64,000 bases of DNA, from the NCBI GenBank assembly GCA_028023455.1, contig JAQFVV010012420.1, positions 4,220,001 through 4,284,000 of the forward strand, read 5' to 3'. Source of the stretch: Epiperipatus broadwayi (taxonomy: Eukaryota > Onychophora > Udeonychophora > Euonychophora > Peripatidae). Made by a program: the position numbers and the translations under genes. Numbering within the stretch: position 1 is the first letter of the stretch; the number at the start of each line of letters is the position of its first letter. A model generated the notes under the pieces. The model worked only from the letters and a program-made list of their open reading frames with translations, had not been told where the DNA came from and searched no databases. This document shows positions 46,048 to 58,974 of this stretch, in pieces.

Positions 46048-47068
46048 AATGTTTAATTGATTTTCTCAAAATATGAAAATAAAGATTGATTATGATGAGT
46101 TAGAAGTTAACAGTTACAAATACCTTGGTCAGATTATTAATACAGATGGAAACATAATGGATGAAATTAATCATAGAATTAAAATTGGTTGGAGTGCTTT
46201 TGGTAGAAATAACTTGATACTAAAAGTCAGGGGTCCCTAACCCTATGCCCGCGGGCACCATGGTGCCTGCAGACCACTTTACATGTGCCCGCCACTATCT
46301 GAACATGATAAAAAATTATTTATCTGATACAAATAAATTTAATTTTTAAAATTTTATAAATCATTGTATTATATTGTAATCAAATTGTAGGGCATACTAT
46401 CCTTTTACAGCGTAAAAATATAAACGTTAATTATATGTTAAAATTTTATTTTTGAAATAAATATTTTTTTCTACATTATGTGTATTATTAACAATATCCA
46501 ACTATAAATTTACAGTGAAAAAATAAATGGTGCCCGCCACCTGGCCGATATTATAGAATGAGCTCTTAAATGCAAAAAGGTTGGGGACCCCGCTAAAAGG
46601 AAATATGCCTATGTGTTTGAAAAGGCAGGTTTATAATAAATGTGTTTTACCAATTCTTACTTATGGATCTGAGATTTGGACACTTAATAAAAAAGCAATA
46701 CAGAGACTTCAGACTACTCAAAGAAGTATGGAGAGATGCATGTTGGGATAACTAGAAGAGATTGAAAATGCAATGTATGGGTAAGAGAACAAACAGGTGT
46801 TACTAACCTCATTGAAAAAATTAAAAGATTGAAATGGAGTTGGGCTGGACATATTTCTAGAAGAGATAATAATAAATGAACAATTGAAATCTTAAACTGG
46901 ATTCCAGGAGATTGTAAAAGACCCAGACAGAAACCACATGTTAGATGGATGGATGAAATAAGAAAGTGTGCAGGGGTGATGTGGAGAAGAGAAACTAAAA
47001 ATCGGAGATGGATTGAACTTAGAAAGACCTTCATCCTGCAGTGGACTGATAATGGTTGATGATGATGA
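46048..47068 (+). pseudogene. 5'-truncated RTE-type LINE fragment
   Basis: The plus strand reads NSYKYLGQIINTDGNIMDEI, then after the nested hAT KCVLPILTYGSEIWTLNKKA and QRLQTTQRSMERCMLG. Degenerate traces of the RTE C-terminus (KRLKWSWAGHI, PRQKPHVRWMDEI in shifting frames) follow. This is the thumb and C-terminal domain of an RTE reverse transcriptase. The element ends in (TGATGA)n-like sequence near 47050, as RTE elements usually do. The same 5' motif (GGATTTTCTC) occurs in the longer RTE at 53.7 kb. A short direct repeat TGTATATAAA / TGTATGTTAA may be the target duplication. The minus-strand frame at 46714-47034 is antisense. Confidence 0.88.
46220..46600 (+). mobile_element. non-autonomous hAT element 2, nested in RTE
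   Basis: Termini CAGGGGTCCCTAACC (46228) and GGTTGGGGACCCCG (ending 46592) bound 365 bp. An 8-bp duplication CTAAAAGT/CTAAAAGG (46220-46227, 46593-46600) is typical of hAT. It splits the RTE frame cleanly between NNLILK and the following residues. GC-rich ends (GCCCGCGGGCACCATGGTGC) contrast with an AT-rich middle. Confidence 0.93.
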
Positions 47069-48494
47069 TGATTGTATGTTAAATCTTTTTTTAATTTATT
47101 TACACAGCATAGTAAAAAATATTTAGGGGTTTTTTTTCTTTCTTAATTGTAAAGAGCATATCATATTATTTAAAAATTTCTTTTTTAATTTCACTTATTT
47201 CTAAATATATTTTTTAAACATTTAACAATTAAAATTCAAACTTTTTTTGATCAAATGTAAAAATTGCTTTCAAAATGTTAGTGATTAACATTATCAACTT
47301 TTTTTTTTCTAGGAAAAAAAGAATTAAATAGAGCAGTTAGGTTTTTAAAAAGGTATTTACTAAACTGTTGTTTTTTTTTAAATTAGATTAAGTTAAACAT
47401 AACTAAATTTATTCATTGTATTGTATTTATGATTGTTTAGTGTATATTCAAAATTAAATCAAAAATTCTAGCTATCTAAATCCTAAATTAGGAATTATTT
47501 TATAATTTTTCACTTTATATCTCCTTTATGCATTGATTAATTTATGAAACAAAGAAATTCTTTTTTATATCAATTTTACAATGCTATATTTTATTTTTTA
47601 TTCAATCAATCTTACAATTTCAGCTGATCAGCAATCTTCTTTAAAGCTAAAATATATAACTGCAGATCATCTAAGCAATATAAATATTATAACTAATCAT
47701 ACATTGAATCCTTTTTATATACTGTAATGGAGAGGGAATAATTGGTTAGTAGTCATTAACATCTATTGATATCCCACATTAAGGGTGACCATTTATGTAA
47801 AGGATAGTGATTCTAGATGTTAATGAAGTTAACTAAGTATAATTATTAACCTTCAACAGCCTTTTTTGGGATTGATGATGATTATAATCAAACCTACACT
47901 TAATCCATGTATTAGTACATGAAACAAAGAATATATTTTCTAACCATTATAACTTTTCTTACAATCAGCCTGAAAATCACTGTACACCAATAATTGTATT
48001 TTGAGATTCCTGGCAATGACCAGAGTTTCAGGATACCATGTTTCTTTATAGAAGAGTTAACAATGAATAGAATTAAATAAGGATTGATTTCAACTTTATT
48101 ACATTTCACTATCAATATATCAAACAATAGCTCAGTTTAGAGAATGGATTCATACATAGTTCAAATGGGATGGTTAGATGAATGGAAAAAAATAATTTAT
48201 GGGTTGATAAAATAACAGGAATAATAAGCTAGTGTATATTTTTATTATAATAAAAATAACTTATCAATAAGAATTCATAAAAAGAAATATAATGTACATA
48301 ATAATAAATTAATCATTAAATAGAGAACTATTATTTTATTATGTGATACATTATTATAAAATACATTATATAAATTAATGACTGTTACTGGTATTAAAAA
48401 AAAGAAAACAAAATGAATTGTCATCAAGGTATAAATAAATATTGAGTACAATAATATCACTCGATTAATACCCATAATCTTGATATTGTGATGA

Positions 48495-49605
48495 ATTCAT
48501 GTGTACTTTACTCATTTAAACACTATACATTTTGTGGTAAAAATGTAAATTTACGCAAGCCATTTGAATGTAGTAATGTTATTAATTTTAAAAGTTTTGT
48601 TTAATGCTATGGTATTTTCTCCAGTTATGTATTGTGTTTGATTTAGATTCTATACATGTAGCATTTTATAAAGAAAGTTCCAAATGCATCCCATGAGAAA
48701 GTAGTCTTCAAACCAATACTTTTACTGCTATAACTGCCATAAGTTGCAGTAGATTAATATAATCAAATATTGAATAATAAAATAATTTAGTATACTTATG
48801 AGAATAACATTCCTTGAAGATTTATTATATCATTTCCTTATACTTATCTCAATGCAGCTTTCACTTTAGCTCATTCCTATCAGTCCAGAAGTCAGACTCT
48901 CTCACACAGTTTCCAAGTGAATAAGACATATTTAGCTTATATTATATTTTTTAAAGTATATATATATACTAATTATTATTATTATTTTTAGCTACATTTA
49001 ACTTCATATATATATATATTTCAAATGTCTATTTTTTATCACGATATTCTGGAACATATAATCAAACACATGCAATATATATATATATTACTGTCATAAC
49101 ACATGCAATATATATATATATTACTGTATATAGATCCATTAATATTCTTTATAAAAGTAGCAGATATTTTGTACACATGGTTTAATATTATTAACCCATA
49201 TGTAGATGGGTTAACAAAAATAAAATATTCAATAGAACCCAATTGGATCCATCTACCTATCATAATAATCAAGAGTACTCAGGACTCTCCAGAGCAATAT
49301 TCTCACCCTTGAAATTGTGATAAATAAAATTTGTCCATTCAGATGATTTAAAGTAAAACACTAGATTCACACATGCTAATTGTCACATTATATTTCAATG
49401 CATTAGTGCTTAATGTTATTTTAATACTTTAATCTACATTCTTTCAGATTACAAAATAATTTCTTTATTAAGTCATATATTAAATTTCAATGCACATCTC
49501 TGACCATTCTATAATCTTGATTGATGACTTCAACATGGCATATAAAAATTTATACCAAAATGGTTACACTTATTTATATTTCCTTTTATGATAGGAGAAG
49601 AGCTT
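48495..49605. other. no gene recognised; small tandem duplication
   Basis: AT-rich. A 31-34 bp tandem pair at about 49066-49133 (AACACATGCAATATATATAT followed by ATTACTGT, twice) creates overlapping open frames on both strands that are not genes. Confidence 0.55.
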
Positions 49606-51085
49606 CATCAACGAAATTCCATTTCCTTTAATAATGACAGATAGCTCTCACATTGTACTTACAACTGCAATACACTTTCAAATGAAGAAAGATTTCTTGA
49701 ATTGGTAAAACTATCTAATATTAAATGGGACATTGTTGAATGTTGTGAAGTTAAAAGAAAAATGAAGAGAATTGATTTGAACAATAGTCATGTACTTCAC
49801 TATAAAGTCACAAATATTAGAAACCCAATTGGAGTTGGATTCATTATAAATAAAAAATGGGAGAACAACATTGTGGAGATTGATAGTGTATCAGATTGAG
49901 TGGTAAAATTAGTTATTCAACTTAACAAAAGATATCAAATGCAGGTAATTCAAATTTATGTTTCAAGTTTTCATTCTAATAAAGAAGTAAAGGATTTTAT
50001 ATGATCTACAAAAGGCTTTTGATCAAATCAAACAACATATTAAAATTGTCATGTCAAGATTTTATGCTAGAGTTGGTAAACAATTGAAAGATAAAAGTGC
50101 TGTGAATAAATTTGGTTATGGTGATAGAAATGAAAAAGGCCATAAGATTTGTGAAGTTTGCAGGAAAAAAATATAGTATGAGTTCTTTCTTCATAAAAAA
50201 TGCTAAACAGAAATCAACATGAAATCATTCAAATGAAGGTACAGTAGAATTGAATTATATTTTTGATTAACAGAAAATATTTATTTCAAGATATATAATG
50301 TTCTTAATAAATTCAACACAGGAAGTGATCATCGATTAATTAGATGTAATATATGTATTAATGCAAAACTAGAGAGACAAAAAGTATTAATAAAACAATA
50401 TTCACAGTTGATATTCCTAATCTTCAGCAACATTTGAATGAATTTAAATTAGAACTTGCAAATCATCTTCAAATATCAACAGATTTGAAATTGTTTCAGA
50501 TTTGAATAAAATCAATAGAAAAATAACTGATACAGTATTACAATCTGCAACAAAAATCAATAGTACTAAAAGATGCAATATACCAGTAAATTTTCCATTG
50601 AGACAAAGAGAAAAGAAGGAATATGAATATATATAAAAAATCTATTAAGAAAAATTGAATACCAAAATGGTATAAAAAGAGTTAATAATGATGAAAATAT
50701 AATTGAAATTAGCAAGAAAAGCTATTGAAGAGAATACATCTCAAAAGTGTGTAACAACATTATGAAATTGATTAAAAAAACTTGTTTCTGCAATAAGAAT
50801 AAAAGATGAAACTATAACAGAAAAGAGAAATGACATCATGAAAGGTGTAATGGTATTTTATAAGAATTATATAAACAAGAAAACAAAGTATCCTCTACAA
50901 TCGCTATATCCTTTGAATTGCTCAGTATTTTAAATGAAAAAGTGACACATAAAATTAAGTCTATGAAAATGGAAAAAGCTCCACGTAATGATAAAATTAT
51001 AACTGATATCTTAAAAGAAGCAAATGAGAAAATTTTTAAAATTATTGGCACAAATTATATACCAAATGTCTAAAAGATAAATATG

Positions 51086-51925
51086 TACTAGATCAGGGGT
51101 GGGTAATTATTTTTTTGCCAAGGGCCATTTGGATATTTATAATATCATTTGTGGGTCATACAAATATCAACTTAAAAATTAGGCCCCTACATTTGATCAA
51201 AAGTTTAATTTATTCCTAATCATTAGGGATGGGCAATCTTTTCAATTTGATGTCAATTTCAACTTCCTCTTTTTAAATAAGAGTCATACATTTTTTTGTG
51301 AATCAAAAATAAAATAACATAATCATTATTAATGAGTGTCCATCATTTAATGACAATTTTTCCAATTCGTCTTGTAAAACTATTATTCATGACATAATGT
51401 ATTTATATTTTTGAAATTTCTTTTTATGTTCAGGAGAGATTAATTCTATAACAGCTGGTAGCAGTTTTTATACAACTCCCCTCAGAAAACAGTTTCAAAT
51501 AGTGTTTTTTTTTTTTAAAAAAAAATGCAACTTGTTTTCATATAACTTTCTGTCTTGTTTGTACTTTTTATAAAATATGTCAACTACTTGATAACACTCC
51601 TTATCAAGTTGTATACTTTAATACTTTTTTTTCTCCTAATAATTTTGCTGTTATCAAAATGTTTTGATAAATAGTGTCTTTTAATATGTTCTTTATTAAA
51701 TAAAATACTTTCCAGGCATATTAAGAACATGGCTTTACTATTTCTTTCTATGAATAAAATATGATTTGGTACCATTTCTGTTAAAAATGTGCCATCCTGA
51801 TAAAAAATATTAAATGCAATATAATAATAATAACAACAACAGCAACAATAACAACAACAACAATAATAACAACAACAGCAACAATAACAACAACAACAAT
51901 AATAACAACAACAACAACAACAAAC

Positions 51926-51972
<47 letters not shown>

Positions 51973-52367
51973 CAACAACAACAACAACAAACACAACAAC
52001 AATAATAATAATAAAAACAAAGTCAAATTTAAGTTTTGTTTTGCTAAAAACAAACAAAATGCCCTTAGGATTTTAGATTAAATTGTAGTCAGATAGACCA
52101 TACAGTATATGTAATTTGTTAGAATATTATTCCTCTGATAGAATAAACTAAAACTATTATAAAAGTTTGAGATAAAAAAAGATGTAGTTGAGAAAATAAA
52201 TATTTTATTTTACTTAATTCTTAATTCAATATTTGCACTACACTTCTTGTTTAAATAAAAGTTTTATAAAAGACTTTACATTTTTGAAAATATATTTGGG
52301 CCACACTAAGCGCTTTTAAAGACCCGATTTGGCCACAGGGCAGAGATTTCCCACCGCTCTACTAGAT
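51086..52367 (+). mobile_element. non-autonomous hAT element 3, nested in RTE
   Basis: A perfect 8-bp duplication TACTAGAT (51086-51093, 52360-52367) flanks 1266 bp. The termini are CAGGGGTGGGTAAT (51094) and ATTTCCCACCGCTC (ending 52359); rejoining the flanks restores the RTE frame (..YVLDDWKNAIV..). Subterminal GGGCCATTTGG and GGCCACAGGGC pair further. A TIR-like GGGATGGGCAATCTTTTCA recurs internally at 51227. The middle holds a ~200-bp trinucleotide microsatellite. No transposase is legible. Confidence 0.92.
51819..52016. repeat. compound (AAT/AAC/AGC)n microsatellite inside hAT 3
   Basis: Interrupted trinucleotide repeats of TAA, CAA and GCA with a higher-order pattern (blocks of AACAACAGCAACAATAAC recur about every 33-36 bp at the start). 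It generates long poly-Cys/Val/Ile open frames on the minus strand, which are not genes. Confidence 0.95.
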
Positions 52368-52726
52368 GATTGGAAGAATGCAATAGTAATTTTGATATTT
52401 AAAAAAGTGAAGAAGATATTATAAAATTACAGACTTATCAGACTATTATCAGTTTTATACAAATTTTTTACCAAGATAATTATAACTTGTTTAGAATAAA
52501 TTTTGGATTTTAAATAATTAAAAGAAGCAGAATTTGAAAGTGGTTTTAGTCGTGGATCACATCCAAATATTGAGAGAAGATTTAGGAAGGACAAATGAAT
52601 ATGAGTTGTCATTATGTTTTGGATATTTTTAACTATAAATAATATGTAAAAATAAATAAATAAAAAATGCTTTTATGTAAATAGCTAACTAAAAAATAGA
52701 AAAATAACAAAGTAATCGCCCTCTCA

Positions 52727-52967
52727 GTTAATTTGCCATTCTTGGAGAATATGAGATCTTACGAATATACACTTGTTATAAAACAATTGGAAATTACAGG
52801 AATATTGTCATTTCATAAAAGCATTTGAAGCTCAAATAATTCATAAAAATTAAAAAAGCCTCGAATGCTTTTATGAAATGCCAATATTCCTGCCATTTCC
52901 AATTGTTTTATAACATAAGTAGATTTTTACGATCTCTGATATTTTCCCAAAATGGAAAATTAAACAT
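52727..52967. repeat. long inverted repeat inside RTE remnant
   Basis: Arms of ~55-56 nt with high identity (TTATAAAACAATTGGAAAT... at 52776 and the complement ending near 52914) extend outward with lower identity to about 52727 and 52967. The loop is ~25 nt. It lies where the RTE palm region is missing. No convincing flanking direct repeat was found, unlike the other hairpins, so it may be an older member or a different event. Confidence 0.75.
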
Positions 52968-54402
52968 TATTTTACAAAAAATAAATTTATATATTATTTT
53001 TATACATTTTGGTTATATTTACTCATTATTTAAAAAATGTTTAAAACTAAAAATCTGACAAAATGTATAATTTAATAATAAGATGAGAAAATAAAAACTT
53101 CAATGTCTCTATATTTATGTATTAGTTTTTTAATTAATCAAATATGAGTTAAATCAATATTAACAACATTTTATTCTACAAATGTCAAGGAGTGTTCTTA
53201 AAAAGCATAAGGATGTGAGTTCTAAATGGGAATGGATTTTTTTCATTCTTAAAAATTCAAAAATATAGACAGACGGACAGAAACTTACACAGACAGAGCA
53301 AATTAACATAAAAGCATTTAAAATTCATTTGATTCTATAAGCATATCTTCAGTGATTAAAGCATTGTAGATCCAGGATATTGTCATATTCTGAAAAATAT
53401 TTATAAAAAATTAATAGCCATAAGTAAATTACATAGTATATACTAAGACGGTTAATATTGGAAAGAATGTGTTACAAGGTAATTCCATATCTTCAAAACA
53501 TTTTACAGCAGTTTTAAAAGAATTATTGTATGGATTAAAATGGGAAGCTAAGATATTAAAAGTAATTGGAGATTAGTTAGGTCATCTAAATAGAGATTAT
53601 TTAAGTCATCTAAATGTTGTAAATGATGCAATTGCTTTTGCAAATAATGCTTCAGAACTTACAGGAAATCTTGCAAGAGTGACTAAATATAAATCCTAAA
53701 AAGACTAAAGTAATGCTCAATGGATTTTCTCAAACTAAATAAACATCATTGATAATGATGAAAATCTAAAGTGATGTTGAATGGATTTTTGCAAAAAAAG
53801 AAAATAAAGATTGATAATAATGAGTTAAAAGTTTACAATTATAAATACCTTAATCAAATTACTTATACAAATGAAAAGATAATGGATAAAATTAATCATA
53901 GAGTTAAATTACGATGAAGTGCTTTTGATAAAATAACCATGTATGTGTTTTAAAAAAAGGTTTTCAATAAATGCATTTTACCAGCTCTTACTTATAGATC
54001 TCAGATTTGGATACTTAACAGAAGAGCAATACAGATTTTAGAATACTCAATGAAGTATTGAGAGATGCATGTTAGGAGTAACGAGAAGGTTGAAATGAAA
54101 ATACATGGATGATAGGACAAACTGGTATTACTGACAACATTGAAAGAATTAAGAGACTGAAGTAGAGGCAGATTGGACACATTGCTAAAAGAGTTGGTAA
54201 TAGATGGGAAGTTGAAATCTTAAACAAAATACCAAGAAATGTAAAAGACATAAAAAGAGACCATGGGTAAGATGGATGAATGAAATAAGGTAAGTTTCAT
54301 GACATGATATGTAAAAGAGAGGCTAGAAATCAGAGAAACTGAATTAAACTTAAAGAGAGTTTTTTATCTTGCAAAGAATTAGAAATATTGAAAATGATGA
54401 TG

Positions 54403-56605
54403 ACTTATCCCTTATTGATCTAGTATTTTATTCTCCAGCATTTCATCATTTGATGAGCCAATCACTTAAAAACACATCATTTTCAGGTCACTCTGCAATC
54501 ATAGTTACTCTAAAAAATGATTTTACACATAGATTTCTTATAACAGTAGAAAAAACATTTAAGGTCTCACAGCAGAATATTTTTTTCCATATATATATAT
54601 ATATATTCAAACTTTGAGACCTTGTCATGAAACCACCTCAAGCTGGATTATATTTGTAAATATTGTCTCATATACAATTAATATTATAACATAAAACCAA
54701 TCCATCACCACCCTCAAATTTTAGCTTTTGCAGATAACTACATACAACCTCAATATAAGGATATGTAAATGTGATAGCTCTGAAAAAAAGTATATGAAAG
54801 TATATCAGTCAGCCTGCGAATCACTTAGAGAATACATAGCTATTAAAAAATATATATATATTTGAATTATCCCTAATCACAGTTTAGACAATTCATTCAA
54901 TGGGCATTGGATAATACTCTTTTAAATAAAGTTCCAACAGTGATAAGAATACTGGCAACAAGATACTACACCTACTATTCTTACATTTCAAAACAAAATT
55001 ACAAAAAAGGTTAAAACCCCCAAAGAAAACTTTCTTGGACAATCAGAAGTTAATATAATTTTTACATTTTGGAGAATTTATGGAGAAGTTTGCATCATAG
55101 AATATAAAATATTGTACTTCTTTTATATATAATCATTTAAGCCCATTTACTTCAAAACACTTATTAAATCTAGATGATTTTCTAACAAAAGAGTGCATAA
55201 CATTCAATCTCTGTGATACTATTAATAAAAAAAAAAACACAAAAAAATATATCCACACCTACAAACCTTAGACCAATATCATTGAGTTCACTTGCCTTAA
55301 CATATTAGATTTGGAGATTAAAAATAAATCAAAATCTATCTATTGACATTGCTGTCATGATTTCAGTTTATAAAGAAAGATTAATCAACAAGTCAGCTGC
55401 ACTTTTCCTTAAAATAATAATAGATACCTTGAAGGAATATAAAATATGGTCCAGTTATCAATGTTTGACATGAAATCAATTAATCTCTTAATCAATACAT
55501 TAGCAGAAATGTTAACACTCACATTATTAATCTAACCTAATTATAAAATTACTCCTGAGCTGAAAAATGCAAATTATCTTTCATGTAAAGTTCCTCAAAG
55601 TGACAGTGCTCTTTTATTCACATTTTACATTAACCCATTATTTAAAACTAAAGAAAATTTTTGACAGATGTATTCATACTTGGAATAAAAACAAATATTC
55701 CATGTATTGGAAACATGAATGATATATTACTTTTTTACATAGGAAAAAAATACCAATACTGTCAAAAAACTTAAATAATTGCATTAGTAAATGTAAAACT
55801 GATTACAGTATGGAGAAATCCATTATACACAAGATGTTATTATAAATAATACTTCAAAGTAAAACAATTTATTTAAAAGATTTATTTTTTATCTAAGCAA
55901 GTCTGAAATGTTGCTTATCAACCCAAGTGAAACTTATAAAAAATGAGAATAAATTCAGTTCACTCTCCAAATCATACTTATTGCTATATGCAAAAATAGT
56001 ATTATATAAAATTTTGATAATAACACATATTACATATTAAACTCCTATAATAATATACACTAAGGACTTTTCATCGAAGATGTCCATAATTTCAATTAAA
56101 CAAATTTAAAGTCTCTAGTGCAAAATGGATTGGGTTTACATTCACTAAATATTTTTCTAATATAAAAATATTTTCTAACATTTTTTTTCCATATTTTGAA
56201 GAAATAATTAAAATTATTTCCACAAATAAAACATCATCTATATCTGGATACTACTAGAGCATTCTACCTTCTAGACATTTACAATTTCAAACTTAGTATT
56301 CTGTTCTCCTAGAAATGAATATAAACACTGGAAAATCTATCCATTAATCTATCCATCCTCTTCAAATAATAATAACAAATCTCTATAAACATAAATAAAT
56401 AAACAATTAATGAAAAAATTTAAATTTCAGTCACTAGAATTTAAATACTATGACTTTCTTTTTAAACTAAACTTAGAAACACTTCCAACTCTATACTTTT
56501 TCAGATATAAAAGAGATTGCATTAGTACAGAAGATAGATGTAGATTTTGCAATACAGAGTCAGAAATTCATTCATATATTTTCCTCCATGATTCATATTA
56601 GGTAA
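54403..56605 (+). pseudogene. CR1/L2-like LINE remnant
   Basis: It begins immediately after the RTE tail. SLIDLVFYSPAFHHLMSQSL with FSGHSAIIVTL (54410-54520) matches the end of a LINE endonuclease (TLIDLIF.SP... SDH..I..TL). Further on come LRPISLSSLALTY (about 55267), KSAALFLKIIIDTLKEY, VPQSDSALLFTFYINPLF (about 55590-55640; pattern GVPQGSVLSPLLF.LYIN), a decayed YADD region (MNDILLFYI, about 55715) and a C-terminal zinc-finger-like DRCRFCNTESEIHSYIFLHD (56540-56595; pattern C..C...E...H.L..C). Order and strand are consistent with one old element with many stops. Confidence 0.72.
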
Positions 56606-56609
56606 TATT

Positions 56610-58545
56610 CATTTGACCATTGCCAAAATTTTCAATAATAAAACTTATAATATTTCAGCACTTTGAACATTTTCCAAAATAACTTTTCACAAATTCAAGC
56701 TAATGCATTTCCATTCTTCTTCTTACAGTGTACTAGATAGTGATTCATGTACAACTCAAATAGAAGATATCCAAATAAATTTTGGAATAAAATGTAAACA
56801 ATATGATTAAGAGATGAGAATTTCACACAAACATTTGGTCCAAATTACAACAATGCTTGAGCTTTTATCATGACACACTTTGTCAAAATGGTGAAAGTAA
56901 AAAAATTGAATGAAAAATGCATTCAAAGTAATCCTCATGTGGGTAATATGATATATGTGCATCCAAGATTGTAATTTCTATTTTTTTTGGTGTCTATTAA
57001 TGTTCCAAGTTTGTTTCATCTTTGTATTCTATTTCTTATTATTGCATTTTCATCATAATGTTGATTTGTAATGACCAATGAATTTCAATGGAATTTCTTT
57101 TTGAAAAATAATAATGATGATGATGTTGGTAGTAATAAAGAAAAATTTATTGTTCAGAAGATCATAAAAAGATTGTGCACTGCAAACAACAAAATTTGAG
57201 AATGGTATATATTCCTGGAATTCCAGAATCTATCATTTTATTACTGCACTAAACCATGCAAGGGAAGTTTTACATTTTTTCTCTATGTGAAAGAAAACAA
57301 AAAGACTCTTTGAGCTTAGCCAACCAACGTTGACTTAAACATCAAGAAATAATGAATACTTTAGTGTCCGGAAAATTCACAAGAGCATTTAAAGTATTAC
57401 AGAGCTGAAATCCATCAATCATCAGAATATACTATTCTAACACAGCACTAAACTAGACAGAATAAATAATGAAAAGTTAATTGTTCAGGAATTTATATGA
57501 TATTCAAACAACATAAAAATTAGTTATCAAATACATTATAATATATGTATGACACTGAAGTAGAAGTAATTTACTTGATCCTCACTATTAATTGTTAATA
57601 ATTTGTAAAAAAAAACAAGCAAATTATATAATCAAAATAATGACTGCTTATATTTTCAGATACTAAAATAATCACAAATTAAATGAAATGGCAGTATTTA
57701 TAATGTCATTTTTTTATTCGGTATAATTTTTAAGTAATTTAATTGTGTCCATTATAGTTTCTGGAAACGTTTATGCATTTCATAATAATACGTAATCTCT
57801 AAATTTATAATCTACAAAAAACATCCAAAATTGTTTGATAATAAATGAAGTTGCTATAGCTAAATTTGTATCAACGATAAGTCAGTCGTGTGATCAGACA
57901 CTTATCTATGATGCATCATTATTCCTTAACATTTTTAAAAGCTGACGATATTATTAATCTTAAGAAAGATATTTATAGGACAAAGCTATATTTTTTTTCA
58001 CTATATAAATTTCGACATTTTGTATTTGATACTATTAAGTCTAACGCCAACTTTTATTTAAAATCAAAACAATATAGAATTATTGATTTAAAAAATACTT
58101 AGAATAATAGGCAATTTTTTGCCTTTTACTTTTTCTTATAAAATAATTTGACAATTAAGTTTTTTAAAAAGAATTATGGCAAAGGTTAATTTTTATTACT
58201 CAGTATTAAAAATCAAAAAAGAAGAAAGGAATCAATTTTGCTATCAGATATATTTTCTTTTCGTGATCTCTCATTTTGAAAAAAATATATATTAAGTATT
58301 AAATACTCTTTTACTAATCAATTTTACTTCAGTACCTTTTGGATCAATTTCATTTGAATTGATAATCAGCTTACTTTTAAACGGCTTTTTCATTTCTTTT
58401 CTGATGTATAGCCTGCCCTTATAAGCTTAACTTGAATCCATTTGATTTAGAAAAGTGCATATGGGTCAATATAGATTTTATTAAAGACGAACTTATATAT
58501 TTATAAAAATAGCTTTAAAATTAGTTTAATGTAACATTTATATAA
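56610..58545. other. no gene recognised
   Basis: AT-rich DNA. A local imperfect dyad (AGTCAGTCGTGTGATCAGAC near 57881-57900) and short frames without motifs are all that was seen. Confidence 0.5.
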
Positions 58546-58549
58546 CTAT

Positions 58550-58969
58550 GTGATAGGTTTTCTATTCAATAAAATAAAAAATTGTAAAATACTATTGCTA
58601 TTCTTTATATTATTGTATACATACACACTTGGAGTTTTAGATGTAAATTATAAGGGACTTGAATACAGACTTTCAAATCCCCCTCAGCCATCCATTCTAT
58701 CTCGAACAACCGACACCCATGATCACACACATGTGAAAAAAATAAATGAACTCCATATATTTGAAGCTGAAACAGAAATCATCAGGTGGCCCAGATCATC
58801 ATCTCCCATATATATATATAAGCATTGCTTAGTTTATATTAATATATCAAATCTTCAAACTTTAATGGACAGGTTTCAATCTACTTCGCCCTCCAACTCT
58901 TCAGCCATCTATACCATTGAAAATCTGATAATGGAATGCCCAAATCCCTTGTTGATGCCAATATTATAA
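58550..58969 (+). CDS. unrecognised 139-residue ORF
   Basis: This is the longest non-repetitive, non-antisense open frame that I could not assign. Residues about 12-30 (CKILLLFFILLYTYTLGVL) are hydrophobic enough for a membrane anchor or signal segment. The remainder is polar, with a His/Thr-rich patch (TDTHDHTHVKK) and a Ser-rich patch (FQSTSPSNSSAIYT). A TA microsatellite contributes YIYK in the middle, and a 10-G run follows just after the stop. No neighbour, promoter or splice context supports expression. It could be a chance frame, a host exon or a mobile-element fragment; no function is proposed. Confidence 0.2.
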   Translation: MIGFLFNKIKNCKILLLFFILLYTYTLGVLDVNYKGLEYRLSNPPQPSILSRTTDTHDHTHVKKINELHIFEAETEIIRWPRSSSPIYIYKHCLVYINISNLQTLMDRFQSTSPSNSSAIYTIENLIMECPNPLLMPIL

Positions 58970-58974
58970 TTGAA

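Larger units (their letters stand above)
44998..48490. repeat. segmental duplication, copy B
   Basis: Direct-orientation homologue of the interrupted copy at 27195-39260. It lacks the SINE, F1, 4.3-kb, hairpin and Tigger-like insertions of copy A and so records their empty sites. It has its own insertion, an RTE 3' fragment at 46048-47068. Both edges fade into unrelated AT-rich sequence. Confidence 0.9.
49610..54402 (+). pseudogene. nearly full-length, inactive RTE-type LINE
   Basis: Successive plus-strand frames give the whole RTE order. The APE endonuclease start is NEERFLELVKLSNIKWDIVE, then NPIGVGFIINKKWENNIVEI (49690-49900). The endonuclease end is NTGSDHRLIRCNI (about 50310-50360), the RT entry MKMEKAPRNDKIITDIL (50965-51020), and WKNAIVILIFKK with YRLIRLLSVLYKFFTKII lies at 52368-52480. 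Palm traces NIGKNVLQGNSISSKHFTAV and HLNVVNDAIAFANNASEL lie near 53450-53660. The thumb KCILPALTYRSQIWILNRRA is near 53970-54030. It ends with GATGATGA near 54400. Many stops and frameshifts. A hAT sits at 51.1-52.4 kb and a hairpin at 52.7-53.0 kb replaces part of the palm. Confidence 0.88.

Noticed and set aside
46714-47034. 106-residue minus-strand ORF
   Set aside because: Antisense of the RTE C-terminal region, which is clearly coding-derived on the plus strand.
49039-49312. Overlapping ORFs on both strands
   Set aside because: They come from a short tandem duplication of TA-rich sequence.
51584-52057. Long minus-strand frames rich in Ile, Val and Cys
   Set aside because: Produced by the microsatellite inside a hAT element; no domain outside the repeat.
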